Assembly: GCF_001507545.1 (NCBI RefSeq) | Contig: NZ_LQBP01000004.1 | Coordinates: forward strand, 1-64,000 | Length of the DNA stretch: 64,000 nucleotides | Origin: Ruegeria profundi | GTDB lineage: Bacteria > Pseudomonadota > Alphaproteobacteria > Rhodobacterales > Rhodobacteraceae | Reading direction: 5' to 3' | Shown: positions 17,355 to 26,820 of the stretch, in pieces | Position numbering within the stretch: the stretch's first letter is position 1 | How the letters are laid out: each line of letters begins with the position of its first letter | Notes under the pieces: generated by a model | Told to the model about the DNA's origin: nothing | The model's database searches: none | Seen by the model: the letters and a program-made list of their open reading frames with translations, nothing else | Made by a program: the position numbers and the translations under genes

Positions 17355-18902
17355 TTATTCGATAATGGAACCGCGGATCGGAACGCCCGCCGGAATGTTC
17401 TGAACCACACTGTCATCCACGACGACCTGACCGTTGACGATCACGTACGGGATGCCGGTAGAAGGCAGTGAGTTTTCGCCAATTGTCGGAGTGGAATTAT
17501 CGGTCACGTTCTCGGGGTCGAAGATCGTGATATCGGCGGCCGACCCTTCCTGCAGGCGCCCGCGAATGCGCATGGCTGGGACATGATCCTCAAGAAACTC
17601 GGCCGGCTCATAGGTCATCTTGGAGATCGCCTGCATCAGCGTCACATTGTCATTTTCACGCGCCATGCGCAGGATGCGGGCGTGCGTGCCCGCGCCACGG
17701 GCGTGCCCGTTACCGGCTCCATAGGGCGTGTCGAACGTAGCGGTGAAGCCGAGCTTGTTGCCATCGTCATCGGTGATGATCCACGGCATGCCATCCGATC
17801 CCACGATGACGCCGGGGCGCGTAAAGGCCTCATCGATATACTCCTGCTTCATGGTGTACATCAGCAAATCGGTGGTCGGCGCTTCGGTACGAAGGCGATC
17901 GAACTCCTCGTTTGTCAGTGCTTCACCGGTCGCAGCAAGTTTGTAGTCCGAGGCCTGAATGCCCATACGCTCTTCGAAACCGGGCGCGTTGTAGTCCGCA
18001 TCAACATAAGTGCCGGCATACTGGTAGGGGTAGAACTCGCCCCGCACGTTCATGCCGTTGGCCCGCGCCGAGTCGATCAGGTCAAGGCACTGCTTTGTCA
18101 GGCCAAGGCAATTGCTGGGGATGTGGTGGATCAACATCGACACGTCGTTCTCGCGTGCGATGGTCATCATCTCGGTGATGCCCATAAAGCCGCTGGGCGG
18201 AACCTGCGCCAGATAGCGCACATGCGTTGTAATCGGCATGTCGTATTTCGCCGCCAGTCCGGTCACGGCCATGACCTCGGGGCTGCCCACAACAGTATAA
18301 TAGCCGATGGGATAGGCTACACCGAGTGCGCCCTGTTTCAGCTGCGCCTCGACCGCTGACAGGATCGCGGGCTCATCCATCGGATCGAAGGTTTTGGTCT
18401 TGAACTGCGCGCCATCGTTCATCGCAGCCCCGACAGCGGGGCTGTAGATGAAGCGGCCATCAGGTTCCTGTCCGTCTAACACAGCGACGCGGGCGCCAAC
18501 ATGCGCGGCATTCGTCCCGTAGTTGAGGAACGCCTTACCCTCCCAGAACTCGTAGAAATCTGCGACTGGATAGGCGCCGACTTCGAGGTCCATAGGTGTG
18601 GTCACGCCATCCCGCGCGTAAAGCTTATGGCCATATTCCGATTGCGCATGCGAGTGATAATCGATGAAGCCGGGCGCCACCACGTGGCCAGTAGCGTCAA
18701 TCACGCGCGCACCTTCAAGATCGTCCGTGCTGATTTCTGTGACGAAGCCGTTGTTGATGCCCACGTTCGCGATCTGGTCAAACCCGGTTTCCGGGTCCAT
18801 GACGCGGCCGTTGTTGATAACAATGTCAAAGCCCTGCGCGTGAGCCGCAGTTGCTGAGAGAGCTGTAAGGATCAGCGTGAGAGCTGTTGCGGTTTTTTTC
18901 AT
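17355..18902 (-). CDS. Exported D-aminoacylase-like amidohydrolase
   Basis: A 515-residue enzyme of the N-acyl-D-amino-acid deacylase type. After a Sec signal peptide (LSATAAHAQ) come the family blocks NGRVMDPETGFD, the metal motif HSH in GFIDYHSHAQSEYG (about 77-90), DGVTTPMDLEVGAYPV with its conserved Glu, His in THVRYLAQVPPSG, HH in LIHHIPSN and Asp in VGSDGMPW. D-aminoacylases release D-amino acids from N-acyl forms; periplasmic location suggests scavenging or cell-wall-derived substrates, which is inference. The ATG at 18902 has AGGAG. The gap to the paralogue upstream is 60 bp and to the next gene 58 bp, so the three probably form one operon. Confidence 0.85.
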   Translation of the reverse strand: MKKTATALTLILTALSATAAHAQGFDIVINNGRVMDPETGFDQIANVGINNGFVTEISTDDLEGARVIDATGHVVAPGFIDYHSHAQSEYGHKLYARDGVTTPMDLEVGAYPVADFYEFWEGKAFLNYGTNAAHVGARVAVLDGQEPDGRFIYSPAVGAAMNDGAQFKTKTFDPMDEPAILSAVEAQLKQGALGVAYPIGYYTVVGSPEVMAVTGLAAKYDMPITTHVRYLAQVPPSGFMGITEMMTIARENDVSMLIHHIPSNCLGLTKQCLDLIDSARANGMNVRGEFYPYQYAGTYVDADYNAPGFEERMGIQASDYKLAATGEALTNEEFDRLRTEAPTTDLLMYTMKQEYIDEAFTRPGVIVGSDGMPWIITDDDGNKLGFTATFDTPYGAGNGHARGAGTHARILRMARENDNVTLMQAISKMTYEPAEFLEDHVPAMRIRGRLQEGSAADITIFDPENVTDNSTPTIGENSLPSTGIPYVIVNGQVVVDDSVVQNIPAGVPIRGSIIE

Positions 18903-18962
18903 GTCAAAGCTCCTTAGACGTACAGGGGCGCAGCACTCTGTCAGACTGCTATGTTTCTTGTT

Positions 18963-20522
18963 TCATTCAATGATCGGGTTGCGGATGGGTTTGCCTGGGA
19001 ACACGCGCTGCACAACCGAGTCGTCCACAACGACGGTGCCGTTGACGATCACGTACGGAATGCCCGTCGTGGGCAGAGCATTCTTGCCAAGCTCTAGTGT
19101 GGAATTGTCGGTCACTGTCTCCGGGTCGAACACGGTGATGTCCGCATCGGCGCCGACCTGCAACCGCCCTTTGCGGGCCATCTGTTCCACCCCGTGCTCT
19201 TCAAGGAACGCGGCCCATTGGTAGGACATTTTCGAGATCGCCTGCATCAGCGTCAGGTCGATCTTGCCTTCGCGTTGAAGTCGCAACATGATCCCGCGCG
19301 TGCCGGAACCGCGCGGATGGGTGTTGGCCTTGTCCCATGGCGTATCCCAATCGGTGACCAGCGCGCCGGTTTCAGGATCGGAGGCCGGAAAACAGTCGCA
19401 TCCGATTATCACTTCGGGGTTGGAGAGGGCTTTGTACATGTCCTCTTCCGTTACGTGATAGAACATGACGGGGCGGTGGGGCTCTTCCCTGAGATACTTC
19501 TCATAGGTTTCCTTGGTCAGGGTCTCGCCGGTTTGCGTGTCGATGATGTCCTCATAGGTCCGACCCATGTTGCGTGTCAGGTTATCGATCTGTAAGTAGT
19601 CAGCGGAAATCCCGGTGCCGGCGGAGCCGAAGTTATAGGGATACATTTCAAGCTGAACAGCAGCGCCCGCATCGTTCACATCATCGACGTACTCCATCGC
19701 CGGTTCGGTGACGCCAAGAGCTTGGCCCGTGAAATGGGCGATGATTGTTCCGCCGCCGTAGGTCGACGCCGGGTCCATGATCTCCATGAAGCCGAGCATG
19801 GCCGAAGCAGGCGGGGCCTGACTGGAAAAGCGGGTATGGATATGGGTGAAACTATTGTATTCGGCGGCAAGCTTCTGCATGCCGATCATGTCGATTGTGG
19901 TCGTGCCGTTGATCATGTACCCCACCGGCATTCCGATGCCGAGCGCGCCGCGTTTGAGGCCTTCTTCCACGACATCGAAGACCTTGGCGCGCTCTTCGTC
20001 AGTTACGATGCGTGTGCTCCAGTCAAAGCTGGTGACCTTGCCCGCAAAAACATCCGGAATGATGTTGCCCTTGTCCGAGACATATAAGGGATCAAACGTG
20101 AAGGTGCGGGCTGCGGCGCCAGAAACCGTGGCACCGTAGTTTAGCTGCGATGTTCCGTCGAGATTGTCGTACCACAGATCGACCGGATAAGCGCCAGATT
20201 CGAGATCAAGCGCGGTTGTCAGGCCATCGCGCAACGCGGCTTTCTGGCCAAAAGGCGAGTCAACCACATGAACATGCCCGTCGATGAAGCCCGGGGCGAC
20301 GACATGCCCGGTCGCGTCGATGGTGCGCGCCCCTTCAATCGCATCGGTCGTGATGGCGGTGATCACGCCATTGTTGACCCCGACGTTGGCGACCTGATCA
20401 AAACCGGTCTCAGGGTCCATGACCCGGCCGTTCGCGATTACAAGGTCGAAGTTCTCAGCATATGCTGCCGTGGCCGCGAAACCGGTCAATATCAACGAAA
20501 GTGCCGTTGCGGTTTTTCTCAT
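18963..20522 (-). CDS. Exported D-aminoacylase-like amidohydrolase (tandem paralogue)
   Basis: A 519-residue paralogue of the next gene, sharing the signal peptide style (MRKTATALSLILTG, cleavage near AAYAE) and the NGRVMDPETGFDQVANVGVN block. Metal motif HVH occurs in GFIDGHVHVVDSPFG, the conserved Glu in LDLESGAYPVD, His in IHTRFSSQAPPAS, His in IIAHFTGQ and Asp in IGCDCFPAS. The last motif differs from the neighbour (Cys-Asp-Cys), and substrate-pocket segments differ too, suggesting different acyl or amino-acid preference. The ATG at 20522 follows GAGG. First gene of the likely three-gene operon. Confidence 0.85.
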   Translation of the reverse strand: MRKTATALSLILTGFAATAAYAENFDLVIANGRVMDPETGFDQVANVGVNNGVITAITTDAIEGARTIDATGHVVAPGFIDGHVHVVDSPFGQKAALRDGLTTALDLESGAYPVDLWYDNLDGTSQLNYGATVSGAAARTFTFDPLYVSDKGNIIPDVFAGKVTSFDWSTRIVTDEERAKVFDVVEEGLKRGALGIGMPVGYMINGTTTIDMIGMQKLAAEYNSFTHIHTRFSSQAPPASAMLGFMEIMDPASTYGGGTIIAHFTGQALGVTEPAMEYVDDVNDAGAAVQLEMYPYNFGSAGTGISADYLQIDNLTRNMGRTYEDIIDTQTGETLTKETYEKYLREEPHRPVMFYHVTEEDMYKALSNPEVIIGCDCFPASDPETGALVTDWDTPWDKANTHPRGSGTRGIMLRLQREGKIDLTLMQAISKMSYQWAAFLEEHGVEQMARKGRLQVGADADITVFDPETVTDNSTLELGKNALPTTGIPYVIVNGTVVVDDSVVQRVFPGKPIRNPIIE

Positions 20523-20620
20523 TTCTGGGCCCTCATTGAGCTAAAATGTTCAATTGCCGTACTCTTACACACCGTCCGCCTCTACATGCATGCTTAGCCT
20601 AAACAGCGCTTTAATCTGGC

Positions 20621-21502
20621 TCACTCCGGGAAAAGGAATGTAATATTGAAGCGCAGACCCCAATCTGGTCCGCCACTTGGTGCATCCGCATAATAGCGCC
20701 CGCCAAATTGAAAGCTGACAGGCTGATCACCGAAGTGAACAAGTTTACTTACGCTTGCGTTGATAGGAATTGTCCATTGCTCGTCATTCCAGTCGTAAGT
20801 GGACTCCGTATTGACAGAATAGGTCCATGCATCTGGAGTCGTGTAACTCAAAAATGGCTGTAAAAATGTCGCGTTAGTCTTGTCCCGGCCGCCCGATGGG
20901 TTATCAACACCCCAGATATGGTTTATCAGGGCACCGTAAGTCCATCCGTTATCTTGCTTCAGTGCTACAGCAGTAGGTCCCACCCCCCAGTTGTCGGAGG
21001 TGAATTCATCTTTACCGGTAGGTAACAAAAACACTGGTCCCGCCCCCCAGATCCAGCCGTTGGCTGTCGGTGCCTTTGGAGAGAAAAAGAAGGACTGAAC
21101 GATATCACCCAGCCCCGACACGTCGTCGCCCCCAAAAACTGGAGAATCAAGATCGATAAAAGGCACGATTGTCCGGGAAATCAGATTGAGACTCTCGGTC
21201 AGATCAAAAGGTATGACGGGTTGAATATTCAGAACCCAACGATCGGCATCAGTCTCGCCTATGTTTGTGTCGTAATTGAACTGAAAGGGCACAGTGATCA
21301 GGCTAGCCACAGGGTTTGATAGCTGTTTGGCAAGGTCGGACGCTTCGTCCTGTGCAGGGCCACTCGAACCGTCCGGTATTGTACTACCCGATGGATTAGC
21401 CGATTGCGCCATCGCGGTCTGAGCGCAGAAGAGCAGCGACCCGGCGCTGAGCAATGCGGCAAGATATTGTACACTGGTTTGAAAGGTAAAGATGGGATTC
21501 AC
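20621..21502 (-). CDS. Outer-membrane transporter-like protein (MetA-pathway type)
   Basis: A 293-residue exported protein (signal peptide ending FCAQTAMAQ) whose body resembles the putative MetA-pathway/phenol-degradation outer-membrane family and related 'transporter' annotations: NPVASLITVPFQFNYDTNIG near the start, FFFSPKAPTANGWIWGAGPVFLLPT in the middle, then WTYGALINHIWGV and a barrel-like end. The start is a GTG at 21502 with a weak ribosome-binding site. It is 98 bp upstream of the amidohydrolase operon in the same direction and may carry substrate to those enzymes; that link is inferred only from position. Confidence 0.7.
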   Translation of the reverse strand: MNPIFTFQTSVQYLAALLSAGSLLFCAQTAMAQSANPSGSTIPDGSSGPAQDEASDLAKQLSNPVASLITVPFQFNYDTNIGETDADRWVLNIQPVIPFDLTESLNLISRTIVPFIDLDSPVFGGDDVSGLGDIVQSFFFSPKAPTANGWIWGAGPVFLLPTGKDEFTSDNWGVGPTAVALKQDNGWTYGALINHIWGVDNPSGGRDKTNATFLQPFLSYTTPDAWTYSVNTESTYDWNDEQWTIPINASVSKLVHFGDQPVSFQFGGRYYADAPSGGPDWGLRFNITFLFPE

Positions 21503-21819
21503 ACCTATTGCAATTGGTTCGAAGCGAGCGGGTGCGGCGCCAATTGCGCCTAACTTATTCCTTAGATTTACAATATTTGCGACTTGGTCGTTTGGCTACA
21601 AGTTCCGAGGTGCGATTTGTTAACCGCCGCGCAGCTCCAAATTGGTTTTCGGTGCGGGTTACTAAGGTTAATGCACCAAAGAAATTTGCCGGTAGCTGAC
21701 GACGCAGCTGCGACCGAATCCATCAGAGCGGCATTCCGGCGGGGTGTCGCGGCGTTCGAAACAGAAAAGTGTTGGGCCTCTCAATTCAGAGCGTGCGGGC
21801 TTGATTGATCCGTTATAGA
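21503..21819. other. Intergenic region, no gene supported
   Basis: About 317 bp between the transporter-like gene and the mechanosensitive channel gene, both on the minus strand. It should hold the promoter of the gene at 20621-21502 and the 3' end of the mscS-like transcript. Small plus-strand frames here lack ribosome-binding sites. I see no clear hairpin with a T run. Confidence 0.5.
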
Positions 21820-23799
21820 TCACACAGTCTTGTCCCGTTCCGGCGATGCTTCCTGTCTGTCGATGTCCTCTACATCGGCCACTTCGGATTGGTCCTTTGG
21901 CTCGGGGTCCGGTGCCGACAACGGCTCATCGAAAACAACTCTATCTTCATCAGGTCCGTTGTACTCTGGTGATCCGTAAGGCGGATAGCGCAAGTTTCCA
22001 TCAAGGCGTTCGCGCTCTTCGGTCGAGAAGTTCGGGAAGGGAAATTCGCGCTTGCGTTTCCAATGTCCGACCTCGGCAATCGAGTGTTTAGACTTTTCTA
22101 CATCCAACCCGTCGTCCCTCGACAGATACACTGTCTGACTGGGAAACGCGAAACCCGTTCCGGAGCCCTCAACGATTTGCTTGACCCGAAAGAGCACGTC
22201 TTCCCGGATGGCATAAAAATCGTTCCATTCACGGGTAAGCGCATAGATCCTGATATCGATGTCCAGCGAAGAATCCCCATATCCGGCAAAGCGGACGCGG
22301 GCCGTATCACTGTTGATTCTCGGGTGTCCAAGCATCATGCGTCGTATTTCGGCCAATACGTAGTGGAGTTGTTCGGTATCGGTTTCGTACCTCAGGCCAA
22401 TCACCGTGTGTATCAGCATCTGGTCACACTGCGCCCAATTCACCAGTTCCATATCGACGAACCTAGAATTGGGTATCGCGATCAGTGTGCGATCAAGGGC
22501 GCGCACATGCGTCGACCGTATGCCGATCCGTTCCACTGTGCCCGACTGCCCCGAGAAAGAGCAATAGTCACCAACCCGCACAGATTTCTCAATATACAGC
22601 ACAAACCCGCTTATGAGATTCTCCAGTGTTGGACGGATTGCCAAAGCGACCGCGAGACCGCCAACACCCAAACCGGCCAAGATACTAAGCAATGGGAAGC
22701 CAAGCGTTTGCGCGCCGTACGCGAGTATCCAGATCGCGCCGATCAAAGCGATAATGTGGTTCGTAAGACGCATCATACTTTCATCATAGTAGCTGTCGGA
22801 CGCAGACCGCTTCCGGGCTGTTATGTCGGCTATAAGGCCCATCAAATTCCAGAACGTCCAGGCGAGCGCGCCATATATCGCAAGCGTTACAAAAAAAGTT
22901 TCGGTCTTGGCGAAGGAACCTGTCAGGAACAGTTGGTAGTCGAAGAAGCGGTTCAATCCGACTATTAACAGAAAGACGGTTGATGACATCAACAGCTTGC
23001 TCAGGCTGCGCAACATCCGACCTGATTTGACACGCGCGCGCAGGACACGCCTCAGGGCATAAAGCGTCAGCAATGCAGCTATCAGAAACATTGCGGAAAA
23101 GCCTATCTTCCACAGGGGTGTTCCCCAGTAAATGTCCCGTGAAAAGTTGGGCAGAGCATTCGTTACAGAAGCTGGGATGAGCGGTCCGCTGATCTGAAGT
23201 AAGCGCGTACTCCAAAGATCTTCGAGACGCTCGGGCGATTGCATCGCGATCTCGCGAAGATACCGAGGGGCTATTCGTGCCGAATTTGACGAGAAAAGAT
23301 ATTCCCCTTCTCGTGGCCCCTCGAGCATTCTTTGCAGTTGTAGTGGCGTGCCTGGAACCGCGTAGTAGTCTTGGCCATCTTCTGCAGCGGTGGCGCGATC
23401 CGGTAAGCTTACAAAGGCATCACGGTCAACATCTTCAATGATGTCGATCAGCGCCAGGATCGTCCTGATATTCATATCGCGCTGCAGTGCCAAATTCTCA
23501 TCACCGATATCCAACAGCGAGATCAAAGCGTCGGCAATCAATATAATGCGGGCATAGTTCCTGGTAGACTTTTCGTCCTCGTACAGCGCATGGGCCTCGA
23601 TCAGTGCATCGTGCAGATTGTCTAGCGAATGTAGCGTATCAGAGGGCGAATGCGTCAGCACTGGCGGCAACGACACATACGACTGAACCTCTTCAGTGAT
23701 GGCTTGCGCAATCGACTTGGGTGCGAGCAGAGCAAAAAAAAGAAGACTTGCAACAAGCAACCGGTAACGTTGGAAATTCGCTATTTCAGACTTTTGCAT
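21820..23799 (-). CDS. MscS-family mechanosensitive ion channel
   Basis: A 659-residue inner-membrane channel with a signal peptide (LLAPKSIAQ), a long periplasmic N-terminal domain (about 35-230), several membrane helices (about 235-385) and the MscS core: pore-lining GLGVGGLAVALAIRPTLENL, then SGFVLYIEKSVRVGDYCSFSG and VERIGIRSTHVRALDRTLIAIPN. MscS-like channels release solutes on hypo-osmotic shock. The C-terminal about 70 residues are acidic and probably disordered. The frame opens at an ATG at 23817, but the ATG at 23799 has AAGGTG immediately upstream and is the better start. Divergent from the lipoprotein hydrolase gene. Confidence 0.9.
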   Translation of the reverse strand: MQKSEIANFQRYRLLVASLLFFALLAPKSIAQAITEEVQSYVSLPPVLTHSPSDTLHSLDNLHDALIEAHALYEDEKSTRNYARIILIADALISLLDIGDENLALQRDMNIRTILALIDIIEDVDRDAFVSLPDRATAAEDGQDYYAVPGTPLQLQRMLEGPREGEYLFSSNSARIAPRYLREIAMQSPERLEDLWSTRLLQISGPLIPASVTNALPNFSRDIYWGTPLWKIGFSAMFLIAALLTLYALRRVLRARVKSGRMLRSLSKLLMSSTVFLLIVGLNRFFDYQLFLTGSFAKTETFFVTLAIYGALAWTFWNLMGLIADITARKRSASDSYYDESMMRLTNHIIALIGAIWILAYGAQTLGFPLLSILAGLGVGGLAVALAIRPTLENLISGFVLYIEKSVRVGDYCSFSGQSGTVERIGIRSTHVRALDRTLIAIPNSRFVDMELVNWAQCDQMLIHTVIGLRYETDTEQLHYVLAEIRRMMLGHPRINSDTARVRFAGYGDSSLDIDIRIYALTREWNDFYAIREDVLFRVKQIVEGSGTGFAFPSQTVYLSRDDGLDVEKSKHSIAEVGHWKRKREFPFPNFSTEERERLDGNLRYPPYGSPEYNGPDEDRVVFDEPLSAPDPEPKDQSEVADVEDIDRQEASPERDKTV

Positions 23800-23957
23800 G
23801 CCGCACCTTAACCTCATCTTGTCATACTTGAAGAGATTTTCAGCAGTAAAGCCATTCGCGAACCCGGAGCAGGACAGGACCGCTTGAAAATCTTCTCATT
23901 GCGGATAAAGAATTCTTATACAGTTACTAGCGATACCAAAATACGGGGACGACGTTT

Positions 23958-25100
23958 GTGAGACATCAATTTGGCAACAGAATTGAATCGCTCCGAATCT
24001 TGTTGCTTGGTGTTGTGTGTCTTTTGGTTTCTGCCTGTGCAAAGCCTGAACAAGCCCTCATCGGCGTCGACAATCCAGAGCTTTCCGCGGAACAGGTGCC
24101 CGGCACAAAAAGTCATGAAATCTACATAATGACGACGCGTGCGCCCGCCAGCGATGACGCAATTTTGTTCTCGGGCAACCGCAGCGGCACTCTCGAATTT
24201 GCAAAGGTGACAGTGACGTTGCCGCCCAATCACCAGCCGGGAAACATTGAACGCCCAAGAAGACTTCCGCCTGATCCGAAAAAAGAGATGACGGTGGTCG
24301 ATCCTGTGCGTTTTGCCAATGAAGCTGAGGTCATCTCGGACATGAATCAGGCTTTCCGCGCTGCGGATACCGAGAGGTCCGTGCTCGTCTTTGTACATGG
24401 CTATAACACGACGTTTACTGACGCCGTTCTGCGGATTGGCCAGTTCGTTGAAGACTCGGGCTTTGACGGTGTCCCCGTGTTGTTCACATGGGCCTCGGCA
24501 GGCAAACTCACGGATTATGTTTACGACATCAACAGTGCGCTTGCCGCGAGAAGTGCTTTGATCGAGGCGTCCGACGTGTTGGTCAAAACCGATACGCGTA
24601 CTGTCAATCTAGTCGCTCACTCGATGGGCAACCTGCTCACAGTGGAAGCCATGAAACAGGGTCAGCTTCAGGGACGTTTCGACAGTAGCGGAAAACTGCG
24701 TAACATCATCCTAGCCTCAGCGGATATCGACGTGGATGTTTTTGCGGAGCAGATGTCTGTTTTTGATCCCAACCAGCGCAAATTCTATGTTTTGATCTCG
24801 GAAGATGACAAGGCGCTCAATGTGTCGCGTTTTCTGGCGCGCGGTGTGAACCGTGTCGGTGATGCCGATGTCGCGCAACTGGATGCGCTTGGTGTTACGG
24901 TCATCGACCTTACTACGGTCAAAGACACAAACAGCACCAATCACACAAAGTTTGCGGATTCTCCGGAAGTGGTCCAAATAATCGGTGGGGAAATGCTGAA
25001 AGGAGACTCGCTGCACACGGCGCCTACTGACCCGGGCGTTTTGGGTAACATCTTCAAAGACCTAACAAATGCAACGCAGAGTATCGCGGACCCGGGGTAA
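23958..25100 (+). CDS. Lipoprotein alpha/beta hydrolase (DUF900 type)
   Basis: A 380-residue protein with a lipoprotein signal (LLVSAC, lipidated Cys about residue 23). The DUF900-type alpha/beta hydrolase fold shows the VFVHGYNTTF oxyanion segment (about 140), FTWASAGKLTDYVYD and the nucleophile elbow VAHSMGNLL with Ser (about 222). A His near the C-terminus (NSTNHTKFAD) could complete the triad. Such proteins are envelope-anchored esterases or lipases of unknown substrate. The start is GTG with weak GACG upstream. Divergent from the MscS gene. Confidence 0.8.
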   Translation: MRHQFGNRIESLRILLLGVVCLLVSACAKPEQALIGVDNPELSAEQVPGTKSHEIYIMTTRAPASDDAILFSGNRSGTLEFAKVTVTLPPNHQPGNIERPRRLPPDPKKEMTVVDPVRFANEAEVISDMNQAFRAADTERSVLVFVHGYNTTFTDAVLRIGQFVEDSGFDGVPVLFTWASAGKLTDYVYDINSALAARSALIEASDVLVKTDTRTVNLVAHSMGNLLTVEAMKQGQLQGRFDSSGKLRNIILASADIDVDVFAEQMSVFDPNQRKFYVLISEDDKALNVSRFLARGVNRVGDADVAQLDALGVTVIDLTTVKDTNSTNHTKFADSPEVVQIIGGEMLKGDSLHTAPTDPGVLGNIFKDLTNATQSIADPG

Positions 25101-25616
25101 AGGAGCCTGTCACGGTCCATTGTCCTTGCGACCGGTTTTTCGCACGGTGAATTAGACAGTGCCCATAAACTTCGGAGCGACAATCCACACACCGTGTGTG
25201 GCATGGTAAACGCCGCCAAGGCTCAGGCTTGACTGCATGCCGGCATCTGCATTTCTCCCCCTCCGCCCGTGATTGGTGCAGGATTGAAACGCAACCAACG
25301 CTGTGCGCGTGAACATTAGCCTTCTTCAAATAGGGCGAGTTAACAAAATGCACCTCGATAATTGCTGACAAGCGCTGTGCGGTTGACACTATTACGGTTG
25401 CCAGAAGTGGACGGCGAGAAAAAAAGAACTTGTGCAAGCTTGGCAGTTACCCGCGCATTAACAATCCTCGTGGAGGATTACCTATCTGAGCGTTGCATGT
25501 TCTCAAAAGGCCAACCGCATTATCTTGATTTGCAAAAACGTAAAAATCAAATCCAAAACGGGTTCTGCGGCAGTGCAAACACGGACATTCACAAACTAAG
25601 TAAATGAGGAAAGCTA
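25101..25616. other. Intergenic region with inverted repeat
   Basis: About 516 bp upstream of the Tat-exported VOC gene with no supportable gene. It contains a perfect 7-bp inverted repeat TTGATTT-N12-AAATCAA at 25525-25550, about 67 bp before the VOC start, which could be an operator. A TTGACA at about 25383 lacks a good -10 partner. No Zur-type palindrome like that at 31204 is visible. Confidence 0.4.
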
Positions 25617-26702
25617 ATGAACAAATCTGACATTTCTCAATTGTTTTACAACGATATGTCACGTCGTGCGTTCCTCGGCGCGCTTGCGGCTGTCGGTGTA
25701 GCGCCGCGAGCGATTGCACAGGGCAAACCGGCACCGGTTAACCTAGGTGCGATCAACCACACCGTGATCCATGCCTCGGACCCAATGCGGTCGGTTGAAT
25801 GGTATCAAGGGCTGTTCGGCATGCCGATCGTCGGCGACTTCGAGGATCGCGTGAACCTGCGCGTGGGCGATGGCCCCGCTTATCTGACGATCATGAAGGA
25901 AGCGACAGACTCGCCTCGCTGGGGCGAAGTCGGGCTTGCGCTCGATCCCGTCGATCCGCTTGTACCTGGCGATCCGGAAGGCTTTGCAGAGATTCTGAAG
26001 CAGCACGGTATGGAGCAGTCTGACGACCCCGGCCCGGGTGAGTTTTCGCTGACCATGCGCGGCCCTGAAAGCGGCGGCGCAGAGGGCGGCACGCCGGTGC
26101 TGATGATCGTCGATCCGTTTGGGCTGAAATACTCGCTGACGCACAAACTGAATTGCGGTGGTGGTGGCCCGCTGGGCACGGAATGCCGGCTAAGCTACCC
26201 TGTCGAAAGCCAGTTCAAGACCGTGGAAATCAACCACGCTACGCTCGGCATTACAGATACGGACAAAGGCAAGGAGTTTTACCAGACGCTCTTCGACATG
26301 CCGATCCGCGCATATCAAGGCGACACCACACCAGTCTACACGGTCTCAGGTTACAGTACGATCGTGCTATTCGATTTCAGCAATGATACCAATTTCCAAG
26401 GGATGGATCCGCAAATGGATCACACCTGTTACTCCATCGAGGATTACGACTTCAATCTCGTTCGCGCCAAGCTATCGGAATACGGGTTGGAAGATCTTGG
26501 CGATGTTTTCCGCGCCAGTGGTCCGTTACAGCACTATCACACGTCGCGTCGGCCAGACCGCGGCGGCGCTCCGGGTGGATCTTACGAGATTTATTGTACG
26601 GATCCCGACAACCTTGTTATCCAGATCCAGGACGTGACGTATTGCGGCGGTGGCGGCACAAACGGCGAAATCTGCGGCACTGCAGAAAATCCGTCGCGCT
26701 GA
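25617..26702 (+). CDS. Tat-exported two-domain VOC (glyoxalase/dioxygenase-like) protein
   Basis: A 361-residue protein with a Tat signal (SRRAFLGALAAVGVAPRAIA, about 15-34) and two vicinal-oxygen-chelate domains. Domain 1 begins AINHTVIHASDPMRSVEWYQG and domain 2 begins EINHATLGITDTDKGKEFYQT; each first strand carries the His that typically binds metal. Domain 1 ends with VLMIVDPFGLKYSLT and domain 2 with EIYCTDPDNLVIQIQD. A cysteine-rich CGGGG segment occurs in the linker and again near the C-terminus. The family includes glyoxalases and ring-cleaving dioxygenases; the reaction here is unknown. The ATG has GAGGAAAG upstream, and a terminator follows. Confidence 0.85.
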   Translation: MNKSDISQLFYNDMSRRAFLGALAAVGVAPRAIAQGKPAPVNLGAINHTVIHASDPMRSVEWYQGLFGMPIVGDFEDRVNLRVGDGPAYLTIMKEATDSPRWGEVGLALDPVDPLVPGDPEGFAEILKQHGMEQSDDPGPGEFSLTMRGPESGGAEGGTPVLMIVDPFGLKYSLTHKLNCGGGGPLGTECRLSYPVESQFKTVEINHATLGITDTDKGKEFYQTLFDMPIRAYQGDTTPVYTVSGYSTIVLFDFSNDTNFQGMDPQMDHTCYSIEDYDFNLVRAKLSEYGLEDLGDVFRASGPLQHYHTSRRPDRGGAPGGSYEIYCTDPDNLVIQIQDVTYCGGGGTNGEICGTAENPSR

Positions 26703-26719
26703 TCAGTCTTTATCAACAT

Positions 26720-26760
26720 CCGGCCCGCCTGCCTTGAGACGGGTGGGCCGGACTTTCTCT
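26720..26760 (+). terminator. Rho-independent-like terminator after the VOC gene
   Basis: Inverted repeat CCGGCCC ... GGGCCGG (26720-26726 and 26745-26751) followed by the pyrimidine-rich ACTTTCTCT. It separates the VOC gene from the ATPase gene, so the latter probably has its own promoter in the following 60 bp. Confidence 0.6.
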
Positions 26761-26820
26761 GCCAATCTCTTTCTACAGATGATGCCCATCGTATGACTTT
26801 TGAGCTTAGGACTAGTATGC

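Noticed and set aside
26700-26820. Zur box in front of set A
   Set aside because: I looked for a GTTAT/ATAAC palindrome here and upstream of 25617 and found none; only a terminator hairpin is present.
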